This document shows, piece after piece, positions 22,184 through 34,030 of a stretch of DNA of 64,000 nucleotides (positions within the stretch are counted from its first letter, which is position 1; every line of letters starts with the position of its first letter). Origin of the DNA: Chalara sp. BL73 (Eukaryota > Ascomycota > Leotiomycetes > Helotiales); contig CAKJVC010000246.1 of the NCBI GenBank assembly GCA_918026815.1, positions 186,001 through 250,000 of the forward strand, in the 5' to 3' direction. A program made the translations under genes and the position numbers. The notes under the pieces were generated by a model. The model was not told where the DNA came from. It searched no databases and was given only the letters and a program-made list of their open reading frames with translations.

Positions 22184-24669
22184 TAACAACTTCTTTTTTT
22201 AGCTTTCAGTCAGCTTTTACTACCGAAAAGTGTGAAATTAACAAAAACCGCAGTTCTAATGTGTATAATCACTAAGTTAACTCAAATCTACAGTTCGTAC
22301 ACTGCGATAGTAAAAGTAATAAAGTGTAGTTGTGTATATATTGCAAAAAAGCGTACAAAGTAACTAGCGGAACTAAAATCATTCGATTACACTTTTTGAC
22401 CGCGCACAACGTTCGCAGCGATTCTGAACGCTAAACAAAGCTGAAAAGAGTTCGAAAAGCTATTAAAAATGCGATAGAAAAGGTGGCTAATTCAAGTAAC
22501 GTTAATTGTAGTTGTAATTAATTGATTTTTAAAAGTGTTGCTGTTGTTAATTGATGTAGTGAAGTAAAGCTTTACTTATCAAAACTGCGCTAGTCCGTTT
22601 TAGTCACCAACAACACTACTTACTTTTTTATGCTTTTCTACAATTATTTGTATATGTTTTGCTAATTAGTTACTTTAATACAAAAAGCTACAAACATCGT
22701 CGAATTGTTGCAAACTCCGAATTTTTTTTCAATAAAAGCACAATTGATTCTTGTATTTTAGAGTTATTAATTGTTAAGTAAGTAACTACTGCATCGATCC
22801 TTTTCAAGTTAATCGAATACAACGAGTTTCGGGCTATTTTACAATACCTCAACTACGACGTTACAATTTGGTTTCCGGCTGCTGGCTATACTATAAGAAA
22901 ATAGGTTGATCGTACTTTGGATAATAAAAGCGAAGTTTAATTAAAACGAATTGCTCGTTGCTAATCGAAGATTTATATTACAACTGACGCGTAGTTTTTA
23001 CTTAACGGCATACTTACTTTGGTTATTATTTGCTACGGTATTTTCGACAACAAATACGACCGCATTTTTCTTAGTTTAGATGAAATAATTAGTGCTTATA
23101 CAAGCTACAATTTTGCTTAACACGTTATTTATTAATTGGAGTTATAAAGAGTATTTAAAAGCTTTTATAGGCTAAGTTTTGTAGTTACTGACAACGCTTC
23201 TTCGATAGATGCTATAATGCGCGAAATAAACGACAGTAAAAGTTTTAATAACGCTGTATTTTTTCTGCAAAAATTATAAGCTTTTTTACTAACTTTTGCA
23301 GTTATTCAAAAGAAATATAGCAAAAATTGAAATTCTGATACTTATCGAATTCGCTGCTAAAGCTACGTTATTAATCTAGCTAGTAAAGCTTTTTTTTAAA
23401 CCGCTTTTGGCGATTTTATCGACGAAATACTCGCTTCTGCAAAAAATGCCTGTTAGGATATTCTTAAAAAAAAAAAACTACAAGAATAAAAAAAATATAA
23501 GCTTATTAGAAAAGCTTATAATAACACTAATTTAATAGCTCGTTTTTTTGAACGCTTTTAGCAATTTAAAGCAATATCTAAAAAATGAGTGATTTGCCGT
23601 AATAACGTTACGAAGTAAATACTTGCTTTACGGTTGTTTTTGTACTATTACTACGAACTTTATTAACTAGCTTTATCTTTTTTTAAGTGGCACTCTTTTT
23701 TAAGAACGATCAAATCGATTTTATTACTTTGTATTCGTAACGTTTTGCCCAAGTTCTACAAAAAGCACTTTAGCGCGATTTCTTTTCCTGATCGAATTAC
23801 TAGCGACGATTACGCTGAATTAAAGCGTATTGTAAAGTTTTTTTAGCTACTCGAAAACGCTACGCTATTTACGGAATCACATAAAAGTACTATTGAAAAA
23901 TAGTTACCGAATTTGGAGTTCGTAATAAAGTGTTTTGAGAAAAGCAAAGAACGCTATAAAAATAACGCTTTCTTTTTCGCGTCGATCAACTCTGGCTGAA
24001 AAAAACTTAATAAGTATTACATTTTTACGGATAAATCTTTAGCTTACGCTTTTAGTGTTGTATTAGATTTTACTTAAAAGTAGGCTTATTTTGAGAAAGC
24101 TTAAACTTACTAGCCGAAATGGTTAGTTTTTATAAAAGACAAAATAAAAGAATATTGAAGAGTGGAATACAAAAATAAAAGTAAGTATTTAACAATTCCG
24201 ACTTAAAATTGCTATTAATCAATAATCAATAGCTTTTTGCGCTAAGTCTACAATCTCTAGTTTACTTAACGTCGAAAAACTTTTTCAAAACGCGTTTGTA
24301 GTTTACTTACAAAAGCGTCGCCGATCAAAATATCGAGCTTAGAATAACAAGCTACAGAATTAATTTTTTTTTTCTATTTACCAAGTAGCTTTTAGAGATA
24401 GCTTCGACTCTCGATCTTAGTGGTTAGCTCACCGAACTCAATAGCCAAATCTATTACAAATAGCTTTTGATATTTTAAAAATACTTGCGATGTCGACTGA
24501 CGCTAAAAAAGCGTTCTCCAGCGCAAAATTAACTATTACAGATCGACGTAATCGCTTTAATATAAGAACTGTAGCTTCTTTAGAACAGCTTAAACAGTAG
24601 ATAAGTAGTGATAGCGTTATTTACGAAAAGCTTACGAAGAATCAAAAAGTACTAGTAAAGCAAATCTAA
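22184..24669 (+). pseudogene. hAT transposase pseudogene, main part
   Basis: The plus-strand translation, allowing for nonsense codons and shifts, shows a BED-type zinc finger (CIYCKKAY ... LHFLTAH) near 22330-22410. A hAT catalytic region follows, with pieces such as IWFPAAGYTIRKWVDRTLD, LSFVVTDNASSIDAMMREI and INLASKAF. The C-terminal dimerisation region near 24480-24669 reads MSTDAKKAFSSAKLTITDRR and ends at TAA 24667-24669. Most stops sit where Trp (TGG to TAG) or Gln (CAG to TAG) would be expected, which is the RIP signature. Family assignment is strong from motif order. The protein cannot be made in full. Confidence 0.88.
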
Positions 24670-24887
24670 GTGAGTTCTTGAGATAGTTTATTACGTATTA
24701 CTAATTAGGAATAGCTTCACTTAGAGTCAATATTATAGTATACTATAGTATAGTATGATATAATATAAGATTGCAGATTTTGCCGTGATACGTATGGCTA
24801 TTTGAAATCTCATATTGCGTGGGGTATAGTATTCGATTTTAGGGGTCAATATATCGTGATAATACTAGTTCCTTCACTGATCTGAAA

Positions 24888-25835
24888 TAATCGTCGATTA
24901 AAGCCGATGCGTCGCCGTGGTTAATTACGGGTTAGTTAACAAGGTTAGAGTTGAAAATGTCGGACAGTATAGGGGATACTAAGGAGCGTTAGGGTTGATC
25001 GGCGGATGGGGTTTCTTTCGCTGTAGTGCCGAAACCGTCAATTTGTATGCTTGCTTGACGTTCTTCCATGAGGCTGCCGACTCATTTTCGGACGATTGAT
25101 GGGATTCCCTTCCTCTTAGCCGAGGGCCCAGTGATTCCTTGCTACTCCAATTGAATGCCCCTTTCAGATCGGACGGTATAGAGTAAGGCATGTGTCTTGT
25201 ATTCTTCTTGAGAGAGACAAATGCAACAAGGTGGTGGACTTGTTGATCATTTATTACTGATGGAATCCCAGGCCTTTTAGAAGGAGAATCATGTAAATCC
25301 GTACACGCCTTTTAAACTTGGCATTGTGTAAAATCTAGCTGTCTTGCAATGCGATGATAAGTCCATTTTGAACAGTGTTGTATTGTGTGACATCGAATAC
25401 GCTGACTAACAATTAGGTCCACTTTTCCCAAGATGAGTTTCTTGAAGCGAGCCCCTATTTAGAATTAGACTTTTGCTTTTACATCGTGACACTATAATAC
25501 CAGGGTGTTAAAGTCAAGGGTTCGGAACATCGAGGCGATGCTTCTTTCCAATCGCTTTTTCTCAACTATCTCATAACTCACATTGGTTCGTTACATTAAA
25601 TTCTCTTGAGGTCATCCGCTTATGCTGTGGTTGCTTTATATGTGCGCCTCATGCCGTGGCGTAGTGATGACGATGATTTCTTCGGACAAAAAGCTACGGC
25701 CTGCTGTTCATCGCAAACACTCGAAGAATATGACTTAATCCATCACGGCGTTGCCTGTTATTTCGGCGTAAGTGTGCATTCAATCATTAATAGTTCATAA
25801 CCTGACCATTTCCAGTATCGCGGAATTCTGACAGA
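24888..25835. other. Intergenic region right of the transposon nest
   Basis: Composition returns to normal just after the hAT right end. No gene recognised. It contains the upstream region of the broken DUF3292 gene. Confidence 0.5.
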
Positions 25836-27665
25836 ATGGCATCCACCATTAAACACATAGTAGAGCCAAGTGACGATCGAGATAAGCTCGGTCGCACCCA
25901 AATCGATGCTGCTGGTCAGGTACAACTACTCTCCGACCTACCAGGCTCGAAGTTACCACAGGAGACCCATACCGAGCATCCTCCTACCAGCCCTTCTTCC
26001 AAAGGTGGCAAGCTAAAACGTCTATTCCGGAAATCAGACAAGATAACCCATCACATCACTGGTGAGCCCACCGCGACAGCGCCGATACTAGCCGACGCCT
26101 CAGACACAATATCGGACGCAAGATTGATCCATGACACGCCTCAGATCGAGAAGCATAGTCTCAAAGACTTTGCGTACCACCCCGTCACGACGGTAAAATC
26201 GAAAGCCAGCGGACAGGGCGGGCGCGAGGTCACGAAGAAACTCGTTGCGTCGGAGATTAGCCACGGGGCCGACGTGCAGCTTTTGAAGGCGCGCGATGAA
26301 GCAGAGTGTGGCTTCGCGAGGGGGGGAAGATGAGGAAAGAACGAGGAGCGGGTTGAGGTGCTGTTGTAGGAGCGGCAGGATACCATTGTAAGGTGGACTA
26401 TTGAGAGACGTGTCACGAAGGTCCGGGCTTTGCCTGTTGGGACGGTGCCGGTGCGCTCGAGGGGAGATTTTAGAGTCGTGCGGTCGGATGGGAGGGTGGA
26501 GATGGATTGGGAGGGATGCTTTTTGTATTATCGGGAAGTGTAAGTTGGCCCACCCGAACCCATGAACACACTTTAATGATCCAGATATAGCTGGCAGCAC
26601 TGGCATACTTCATTCTCCGTCGACGTTTCTCCCCTCCAAAAATTGAGGATCTGTGGGGGGGGGGGGAGGTCTCATAAGAGTGGAGAGCATGGAGCAGACG
26701 GCGATGAATCTATCTGAGTTTATTGAGAAAAGAGAAGAGGAAGCTTGGGTTGATCCTCTCATTGAAAATGTAGGGCCTTGTTTGATGGTACAGCTTGCAG
26801 ATTTAGCAAATCTGATGGAGACAGTGAGAAAGTGAGCCATCTACATGGCAGTTTGAATTTTGCCGCAGATAAGTTTAATAGTTCCTTTACAGCTTCTACG
26901 ATTGGAGAAAGCCAACCCAGACAGCTATGACACTTGGCATTCTCACAATAGGACTGCTCGCGGTATCATTCACACCAACACACATCCTCGTCCGCTCTTC
27001 AAGCCTTATGTTTGGCTTCGTTTTCTTCGGCCTCTTTCCCATCGGAAGCCGATACCCGGAATATCGACTTCTAGCATCACCGATAAAATGGCTACTGTGG
27101 AATATTCCTTCTCACGGTATTCTCCCCCTCCCCAATTTCTTAGAACCACAATTGACCCGCTCCAGCTGAATGGTCCATCATATCTCTGCAAGCCGAAGCA
27201 AAACGGCATAAAAATCCTACCTCGGGCCCGCAAGACCCCTCAAACACGCAACGAGAACCCGACATAATGGGCTACAGAGGACCGCCCACAATCGCAGACA
27301 GCACACCTCTGGTCCCTCCGCCACCACTTACCACCAACGCCCTGGAAGAGGACTATGGCTCCTACAGCTGTACATACACCTCGGTCCCGGGGAAACTAAT
27401 CCTTAACTCGCAGGGTGTGCGCTTTGTCGCCTCAATCGCGCATAAGGAGAATTTCTTCCTCTCGTACCATGATATTCAGCGGCTAGAGAAGGTTTTCAGG
27501 GTGGTGGGCAAAGGCTTTGAGAAAGTGAGCAAGCAGACCGGGGAGGATCTGAGGGTCGTCGGGGCGGGGGGGGCAGAGCATTTGTTGAAGAATGTGAAGG
27601 AGAGGGATCAGGCGTTTACGCAGATTGTGGGGTATAGTCCGGTGCGGTGGCAGGTTGTTTGGTAG
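25836..27665 (+). pseudogene. DUF3292-family gene, broken in its first half
   Basis: The N-terminal part from ATG 25836 (MASTIKHIVEPSDDRDKLG ... KASGQGGREV) and the C-terminal part (...YGSYSCTYTSVPGKLIL ... QVVW, stop 27663-27665) both fit the fungal DUF3292 family of about 650 residues. Between them the frame is damaged. TGA 26331-26333 and TAG 26370-26372 lie in frame before ERQDTIVRWTIERRVTK. A run of 12 G at 26655-26666 shifts the frame, and TAA follows nearby. Roughly 100 residues expected between the intron at 26540-26590 and the membrane segment (ILRRRFSPPKIEDLW) are missing. The later introns 26832-26892 and 27117-27165 still splice in frame. Intact members have two or more membrane segments; the function of the family is not established. 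One or two of the lesions could be assembly errors, but not all. Confidence 0.8.
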
Positions 27666-28080
27666 ATCTGGGATCAGGGAGGATCGGTGGTGCAAGGAGC
27701 TTATAGCTTCCTATGAACAATCATTCTAAGAGCAACGTCTGTAGAATAGCTTGAAATGAAACGTCCTTATATACGCGCTATAGCTCACTGCAAAGAATTT
27801 ATGTGAAAAGACCCAGTTAAGCGATGTCAACCTTGCTATATCCGTATTAGGACGTTTGCGAAGAGGTGGATGATAGCCTGTTAATACGATATTTATTCTT
27901 CATATAAACAACTCTAGCCATGAAACAAAGGCATCACATTGTCTCGCTTCCATTATAACAAATCGTTATCCATCATCATTTGCACAACAGTGCAACCCAG
28001 CATAATAGTACAAGCCAGAGATACACCAAACTCCAAACAGATCCTCCACTTTATTTCCGTACGGCCAGCGAGGCGAGATC
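27666..28080. other. Convergent intergenic region
   Basis: Shared 3' flank of the DUF3292 pseudogene and the b561-like gene. No feature seen. Confidence 0.5.
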
Positions 28081-30584
28081 TCAATTAAAGTCAACCGTGC
28101 CAGCGGGCCGAGTCCGCTCTAACCTCCTTCTCCTCCTCCGTTCATCCGGGTTCTCGCTTCCGCTTGGACTCATTCCACTCCACGTCCCATGACTCTCCGG
28201 ACTCCCCACACTACCCGCAACTCCGCTTGCTGCCGGTCTTTGCTCACCACTGTAGTACGCTGAGTCCTTTGCTGGTCGCCTTCCCTTGGCAAACGCTGGA
28301 TTTGGAGGGCTTAATGGGGTCATTGCCGGTCCTGCTAAGCCAGCTTCGGCTCTCTTCTCCGCTTCGAGCTCATTCTCTCTACGATCTCGACGGTATCGTC
28401 TATTGTTTGAAGCGGTATCCGTACCTGACAAACTTGACACGGACTCGGCTCGTCGTCTTCGACTTGATTTCCGCGCTTCTCGTTCTGCGTCGGCTTCAGC
28501 GCGTGTCAGACGCCGTAATGTGACGTTACGGTCCGCATCGCCGTGCATTTTGACTTTGACGCTAACTGGTGGGCTCACTACATGCGTATCTCTACTGCGA
28601 CTCCTCCTTCGTGCTTCTTCTTGGGCTGCTAAGCCTGCTGCACTAGCTGCAGCTGCAGCGGCTTCATTTTCCCGTCTTCTTCGAGAAGAATGCCGTCTGT
28701 GAGCGTTTCCACCAGCAGAGAAGTACTGCTCACTGCCAGACCCAGGCTCAGGGAAGAATTGTTGAGGTGGCCTATCAGACTCGAGGTTTGTAAACTGTGG
28801 CTGAGGGGGTGGTGGTATGGAGGTGTCAATAGTACTTTGATGGAGTTGGGAATTGCTCCGTCCGCCTGACATAGCCGCCCCAGCCAGAGTACTGGGCACA
28901 GGCGGAATGGTACTGGGTCGAATCCGATGCCGGTCATCGAGTACAGAGCTCAGATCGGAAGATTCTGTTCGTGAAGCTCTTCTGCCATGTCGGCGTCCAC
29001 CTGGAAACCCATCGCCTGTATATTTTGCTGGAGTCTTTCCTTGCCGGGCAAGTCGCTCTTCTTCAATCCTACGATCTTCTTCTTCGCGGTCCAGACGGTC
29101 TTGTTCCTTGCTCTTGCGGCGGTCGCGCCATTTCTTTGCTGCCCAAGCAAGACCTACGCCGGCTAATATTCCATTACGTGTACCGTGGTTCGAACGAGGT
29201 CGGCGGGACGGAGACAGAGTAGAGTCGTATGAATAATCTGCTGAGTCAAAAGAATGTCGTCTATCAGGTCGTGTCTTGATTGGTCGAGGTTCGGCAGCTG
29301 AAATTGCTGCCGCTGCAGCCACCGGATCTCCTGGGCCTGGTAAAATTCCACCTGGTCGGCGACCTTCTTCCATAGTCTCGACTCTGTGAGTCTCGATATC
29401 ACTCTCACTTATGGAACTATGTCGTCTTCGCCGCTTAGAAGGTGTCTCTTGCGCAACCGAGGAGTAGTCATCTCCATGCTTTTTGTCTTGTCGCCGATCG
29501 TACCAGCTCTTTGCCAATGCTCCAGCGCCTAGAACACCTACTCCTTTCATCACCTTACCGAAGAGTCCTCCACTCTCTTTCTTGGTCGTGTACTTCTCCT
29601 CCTCAATGAAGCTGCCACTGTCTCTCCGTGACCCGCGTCTTGATGGTATGACTTCCACTCTGCTTCGGCTTTGGCTTCGACTTCGACTCCTCTCTCTGCT
29701 CTTGCGTCGATTTCGAGCAAGCAACGCTGCAATCCCAGCCCCTGCAGCCAATGGACCAAGCCAGCCTCTCCCTCTTTTCTTCTCCGGAATCACCGTTCCT
29801 TCATGCATGCTAGTTCCTCCGTACGTACTGGCATAATTATCACCACCAGCGGTCGGCAATGCCCGGTATGAGAGCACAAACCAGAGCACCAGTAAGAAAA
29901 ACATCCACAAGGCGTACAGAATGAATGTAAATTTTGGACTTCCGTAGAGTGTTAGTCCAAGAGGAATTTGCGCGAATGCAAGCAAGGCAACTGCTCTACC
30001 TAGCCATTGATGCAGCACTAATTTGACCGGAAGCTTCTTCCTGGCCTTCCCTTTCTCTCTTCGATATATCCAGCCGCCTCCAATTGCTTGTGCAAGTATA
30101 ATGACATATATTGCCACACCAATACCATGATGTGGATTCGTAAGACTGCGTTTGGGGCCAACAGCAATCATGCCGAGCACAAATACCACTGTGGCCAATC
30201 CCAGGGTCATTATTTGTAAATAGATATGTATCTTCAAGGCCCGAGTGCCATGTCGGTAGTAGCTGGCTATAAGGATGGCTGCCGGAACAATGAAGAGGAA
30301 GGTTATGACTGCTAGGACTCCGTGGGCTAGAATAAGGTTATAGTACTGAGGCATATCCCGAAATCGATTGCCCATTCCTGTTTGATATCAGTTTTCAGAT
30401 TCTACAGGTCTTAATCTATCGCTTGAGCCTTACCATTGTATCGCATGGTATCAAAATTGAGTCCCATTAAGTTTGGCAGCAGGAACGTATTCCTCTCCGA
30501 ATCCCAGGTGCCATCCCCAACATACAAGGTATTCGATGAATATTGGCTGCTCCCGGCGGGAGACAGCTCAGGTGCCGGCGCCAT
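28081..30584 (-). CDS. Cytochrome b561-like membrane protein with long Arg/Ser-rich tail
   Basis: Two exons: 30584-30434 (MAPAPELSPAGSS ... MRYNG) and 30377-28081. The intron 30378-30433 (GTAAGG ... CAG) gives 815 residues in frame. The sequence MRYNG|MGNRFRDMPQYY crosses the junction as in related fungal proteins. From about residue 60 to 235 there are five or six hydrophobic helices (ILAHGVLAVITFLF, IMTLGLATVVFVLGM, GVAIYVIILAQAIGG, AVALLAFAQIPLGLTLYG, FILYALWMFFLLVLWF). Their conserved His residues (LAHGV, KIHIY, NPHHG, VLHQWLGR) suggest the b561/ferric-reductase-like fold that carries two haems. No DOMON domain precedes it. The remaining 570 residues are disordered, rich in Arg, Ser and Glu with repeated RRR and SRSRS stretches, and carry a Gly/Ala patch GLFGKVMKGVGVLGAGALA. 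Role probably transmembrane electron transfer; the tail's function is unknown. Confidence 0.82.
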
Positions 30585-32249
30585 GACGACAATTTGCCGC
30601 CAATTGGCAGTAGAGTTAATCCAGATCTAATCGATATTCTATATCTTAGGAATGCGGATAGATAGCGTAGTGTTGTCTTTTGGAATGTTGACTTTCGATC
30701 TGGGGTTGAAAATTGGGCAAGGATGATTTCTGCTTGCTTATCAAATCGTAAACAGCGCGATAAGCCCCGCCGTTTCCTATGGCAACCGCGCTTCTCGCCT
30801 GTTAGACGCTATAGAAATTGCTTTGAAGCAATTGACATTAATTCTCATAAACGGATTTTCGCAATATGGAGAAAGAATAAGCAGAAAGGAAGCATCAGCA
30901 ACAAGTGTGGGTTCGTTCGCGGGGTGATGAGGTGTCGCTTCCTTACTGCTGTTAGGCGTGCATTGTGCATCTATAGATTTGTCCAATGATGCTCCAAGAA
31001 CGCTGACCAGACAACCATCACCTGCCCTTGCTGCAGGTCAGACCATCCCTGACCAGCGCAGCCTCTCAACGCAACATTTCTATTCAGCTTCAGTGCAATA
31101 CAGTAACTGCTGGCAACAACATACAGAAGGACTCGGCTCAATCATGATCGCGATCGAACATATTAACTCAACTTGCCGAGATACTAGTTTGATGTCTAGC
31201 AATACATCTGCTACTGCCTAATAAGCTATTAGCTCGGTTCTCACGGTGAAGCTGCACAGCGAAGTCTCAGCATTTTTGCAAACACAAAGTGGGCGAGAGG
31301 CCGGACATGGGACTAGCATCAACACAACGAGGATGAGAATATACAAAGGGCTCAGGCTGCTGTCATTTGTTCCCCAGTGCAAGGCCAAAAGAATGAGAAC
31401 GCATCAATCAACCAAAAAGCTTTGGTTTATGGCCACTATTCCAAGGACATCGCTACCTGGCACACAATCTAGAACAGTCTACAGTAGGCATGATGTGTCT
31501 TATTCGTCTATGTGCCAGATTTGGGTCTATGTGGAAGATAGTGGCTGCCCCAAGGATGCAAAATATAGAAATTTAGCCACGGCTGCTCCATCATACGTGT
31601 ATAAGAGTATAGAATGCCATAGCTATCCTTATATTATTTATCTTAAGCATGGTTTTCCCTTCAAAGATGTTCATTTTGACTACTAAGTGACGGGTGAATG
31701 CCGACTTGATTAATAACCGAAGATTCTGCAAATTTAGGTCATCACTGCCATGCATAAATTCGTTTTGATTCTGATCTCATTACAATTCAACTGTGATATC
31801 AATGCTACGGGATGCAAGACAATTTCGATGGCTATGGCATCTATGATACATGGCATGTCTTTCCCTTCTCATTGCGCTCCGCCTCTGCCAATCAGAGATC
31901 AAGAGGAGGGGGAGGAAGCTGGTTTGACAACGACCTCGGTTCAACTTTGGCAGGAGTTTACCCATCTTCATTCAATTCGGGCGAATTGCTCATCTTACTC
32001 ACTTGATAGGCGCATCAGGGTCAAGTTCAACGGCTAGGCGCGAATCAAGTCAGTCTCTAGGAGCATTTGATGGGATAGGGGTAACTTAACAAGTAATTTT
32101 CATCATTTGCTCGGTACTTGGTTGAGTCCAAGCTTCAGTCTAGCCGATGCATTATTATATTCTGTCTCAAATTTAACCTTACAACTGTTTTGAGGCATCA
32201 GCGTTGTGGTCAAAGAAAAACGGGAGAAATTACCCTCGAGCAGAAACAT
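30585..32249. other. Long intergenic region without recognised genes
   Basis: Several chance open frames of up to 146 codons occur on the plus strand (for example 31246-31686) but show no family resemblance or splice structure I can support. Confidence 0.45.
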
Positions 32250-32345
32250 TGTCACGAATCCGAATCTGGTGCCTAGTGAAAACTAACAAATAAGTTTACT
32301 ATAAGGATTCTAAGCTAAATGGCCCTTAATAATCAGAATTACACA
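32250..32345 (+). repeat. Relic of an LTR related to the X/Y family
   Basis: Starts TGTCACGAATCCGAATCTGG, close to the LTR start TGTCACGAACCGAATCCTGG of Y. Further on it has ATAAGGATTCTAAG ... AATCAG, which aligns with the ATAGGGATTCTAAGG ... AATCAG block of the Y 3' LTR. The similarity then fades and no matching end or target duplication was found. A truncated solo LTR of a diverged family is likely. Confidence 0.45.
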
Positions 32346-32600
32346 CCTTCCAATTCAAGCACCGGCCGTCTATTTGCCTACCACACAATTTTTGCAGTCA
32401 GATATTACTTTGTACCAAAATACAGTTGGTACCATCAAACTATCCTCTTCTATCCTTCTTAATACAGTTAATTGCCTTGTGAGGTTTATTGCGTCTAAAT
32501 TTGAGAACCGTTCACTGCGAAACTCATTTATTCAGTAACTTAGCCAATTGCTGTCTACCATGTAATGCGTTCCAGTCTCTCACACAAAAGCCCGATAGTT

Positions 32601-34030
32601 TCAATATCGAGCAACTTTTTCTTCAATATTGCGAGGATATAGCTTCACTTGAAGATCGCGGCCTTGCTGAAAATCCACCAGCCCTAGAGTTGGCTTCCCT
32701 TCGTCGGGAACCGGAAATCGCTGTGATAAAGGAGCGAGCACTATATCAAACCTGCCCAATGCCAAAGCAATAAATGTCCATGTTGTCTGTTTGGCTAGAA
32801 AGCGCCCCGAGCACAGCGATGTTCCTCTCCCAAATGGTCGAAGGCTGGGATGTCGCCGAAGCCCTGGATATTTAGTGAAACGTTCTGCGTTGAACTCTTT
32901 AGCATCGTAGCCGAATGTCTGGCAGTTGAGATGTAACTGATGCTGGGGCGTCGTGATGCGGTTCCCCTTTCGCAGGATCTTACCACCTAGTTCAATGTCT
33001 TTGATCAGAGAACGAACAGATGCGGCCGATGTAGTGATTCGAAGCGTTTTCTCCCAAATGCTAGTGGGCTTGGGATAGGAATTGAGAAGGTAGGCAATGT
33101 CTACACCTTTCTCGGATATCACGGGTCTGGTTTCATCGCGGATCTCCTCAATTGGATCGGGTTGAAACAGAAAGTATGAAAGCATCCAGAAAGGTGCTTT
33201 TCGAGTATTTGGGTTGATGCTGAGGAGTGTTTAGGAAAGGGCAATAATCCAGATACGGGGTAACTCACCTCCAATACTTCTGGAAGAAAAATATCGCCCA
33301 ATCGATTCCGGGACTTTCAATCTTTCCATCTCCTTTTCAAGTGCCAAATATTAGCTATGCAGCATCATCACTTTCCTCAACTGCTATTGAAAATAGTGTT
33401 TCATGGCATCCTGCATTTTAGATTCATTTCTGAGCATCCCCCCGAGCAGAAAGATGGGGCACTGGTACAACACTTGCCAGCAGGCGGTGTCGGATTCTTG
33501 GGAAATCTGGACCATGTTTGGTTCTACCACTTCGAGCTTCTTTCCGAAATAAGTTTCTTGACCATAGTCTACGAAAAGCCTCACAATCTACTCAAAAAGG
33601 GAGGCAGTCACAGCGTTTTCTTCTCTGACTGTGAAGTACGAATAGTTTCGCTCAGTGACGATGGATTCAAGGGTCATGTTGCGACTCAGTAAATCGATTG
33701 CGGGGTTTGCCAAGTCCTCTAGTTACTTTCTAGGGTATAGCTGTCGCACTTGGAATCTCTTCGCCAAACACAACAAGCCTTTATACTTCGGATATTGGCT
33801 CCTTTGGTTGTCCGGGTCCTGGGTCTGGAAACTTTAGGAATGCCATTTTGTGTGAAACCGATTATGCGGAAGACTTCTACGGCAAAGATATTGTAAGATA
33901 AAGAGTCACTGTTGATTCTATAGGTTGCAGTGATGTCGTTGGCATCCGTCAAGATGTACCATTTTTGCCCTGCGAGTGTGACTGTGAATGGCTCTCTAGT
34001 GTCAAGAAAGTATGACCTAGGTCTGCATTA
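32601..34030 (-). pseudogene. Cytochrome P450 pseudogene
   Basis: The final exon 33219-32601 is open and carries the P450 C-terminal hallmarks. These are a K-helix ExxR region weakened to SIWEKTLRI, FNAERFTKYPG, and the haem-binding FGRGTSLCSGR. The intron 33220-33268 joins FFFQKYW to SINPNTRKAPFWMLSY in frame. Upstream the reading frame is broken. In-frame stops are at 33384-33386 (TAG), 33588-33590 (TAG) and 33723-33725 (TAA). A frameshift lies near 33830 after GIPKV. The N-terminal membrane anchor is not found beyond about 34030 (first matching piece GQKWYILTDANDITATYR). Intact relatives are about 500-residue ER-anchored monooxygenases. This copy is dead or at best a fragment; several independent lesions argue against sequencing error. 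Confidence 0.85.

Larger units (their letters stand above)
7551..24879 (+). mobile_element. hAT-superfamily DNA transposon, RIP-decayed, split by a nested retroelement
   Basis: The left end reads CAGTGAAGGAACTAGTAT from 7551. The right end is its reverse complement, finishing at 24879, so there is an 18-base terminal inverted repeat starting CAGTG as in hAT elements. The flanks carry an identical 8-base duplication ATCTGAAA at 7543-7550 and 24880-24887, the length hAT elements make. After removing the 13.5 kb insertion and one copy of its duplication, the element is about 3.8 kb, normal for an autonomous hAT. Its transposase reads on the plus strand but has many TAG/TAA codons where Trp or Gln is expected, so the element is dead. 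Confidence 0.93.

Noticed and set aside
7551..24879. AT-rich block as a centromere or a mitochondrial DNA insertion
   Set aside because: Its content is fully explained by nested transposons with exact ends and target duplications.
28164..29871. Plus-strand frames antisense to the b561-like gene
   Set aside because: Shadow frames of a long Arg/Ser-rich coding region with a coherent minus-strand protein.
31246..31686. 146-codon plus-strand frame
   Set aside because: No recognisable domain, no supporting splice structure, and ordinary intergenic composition.
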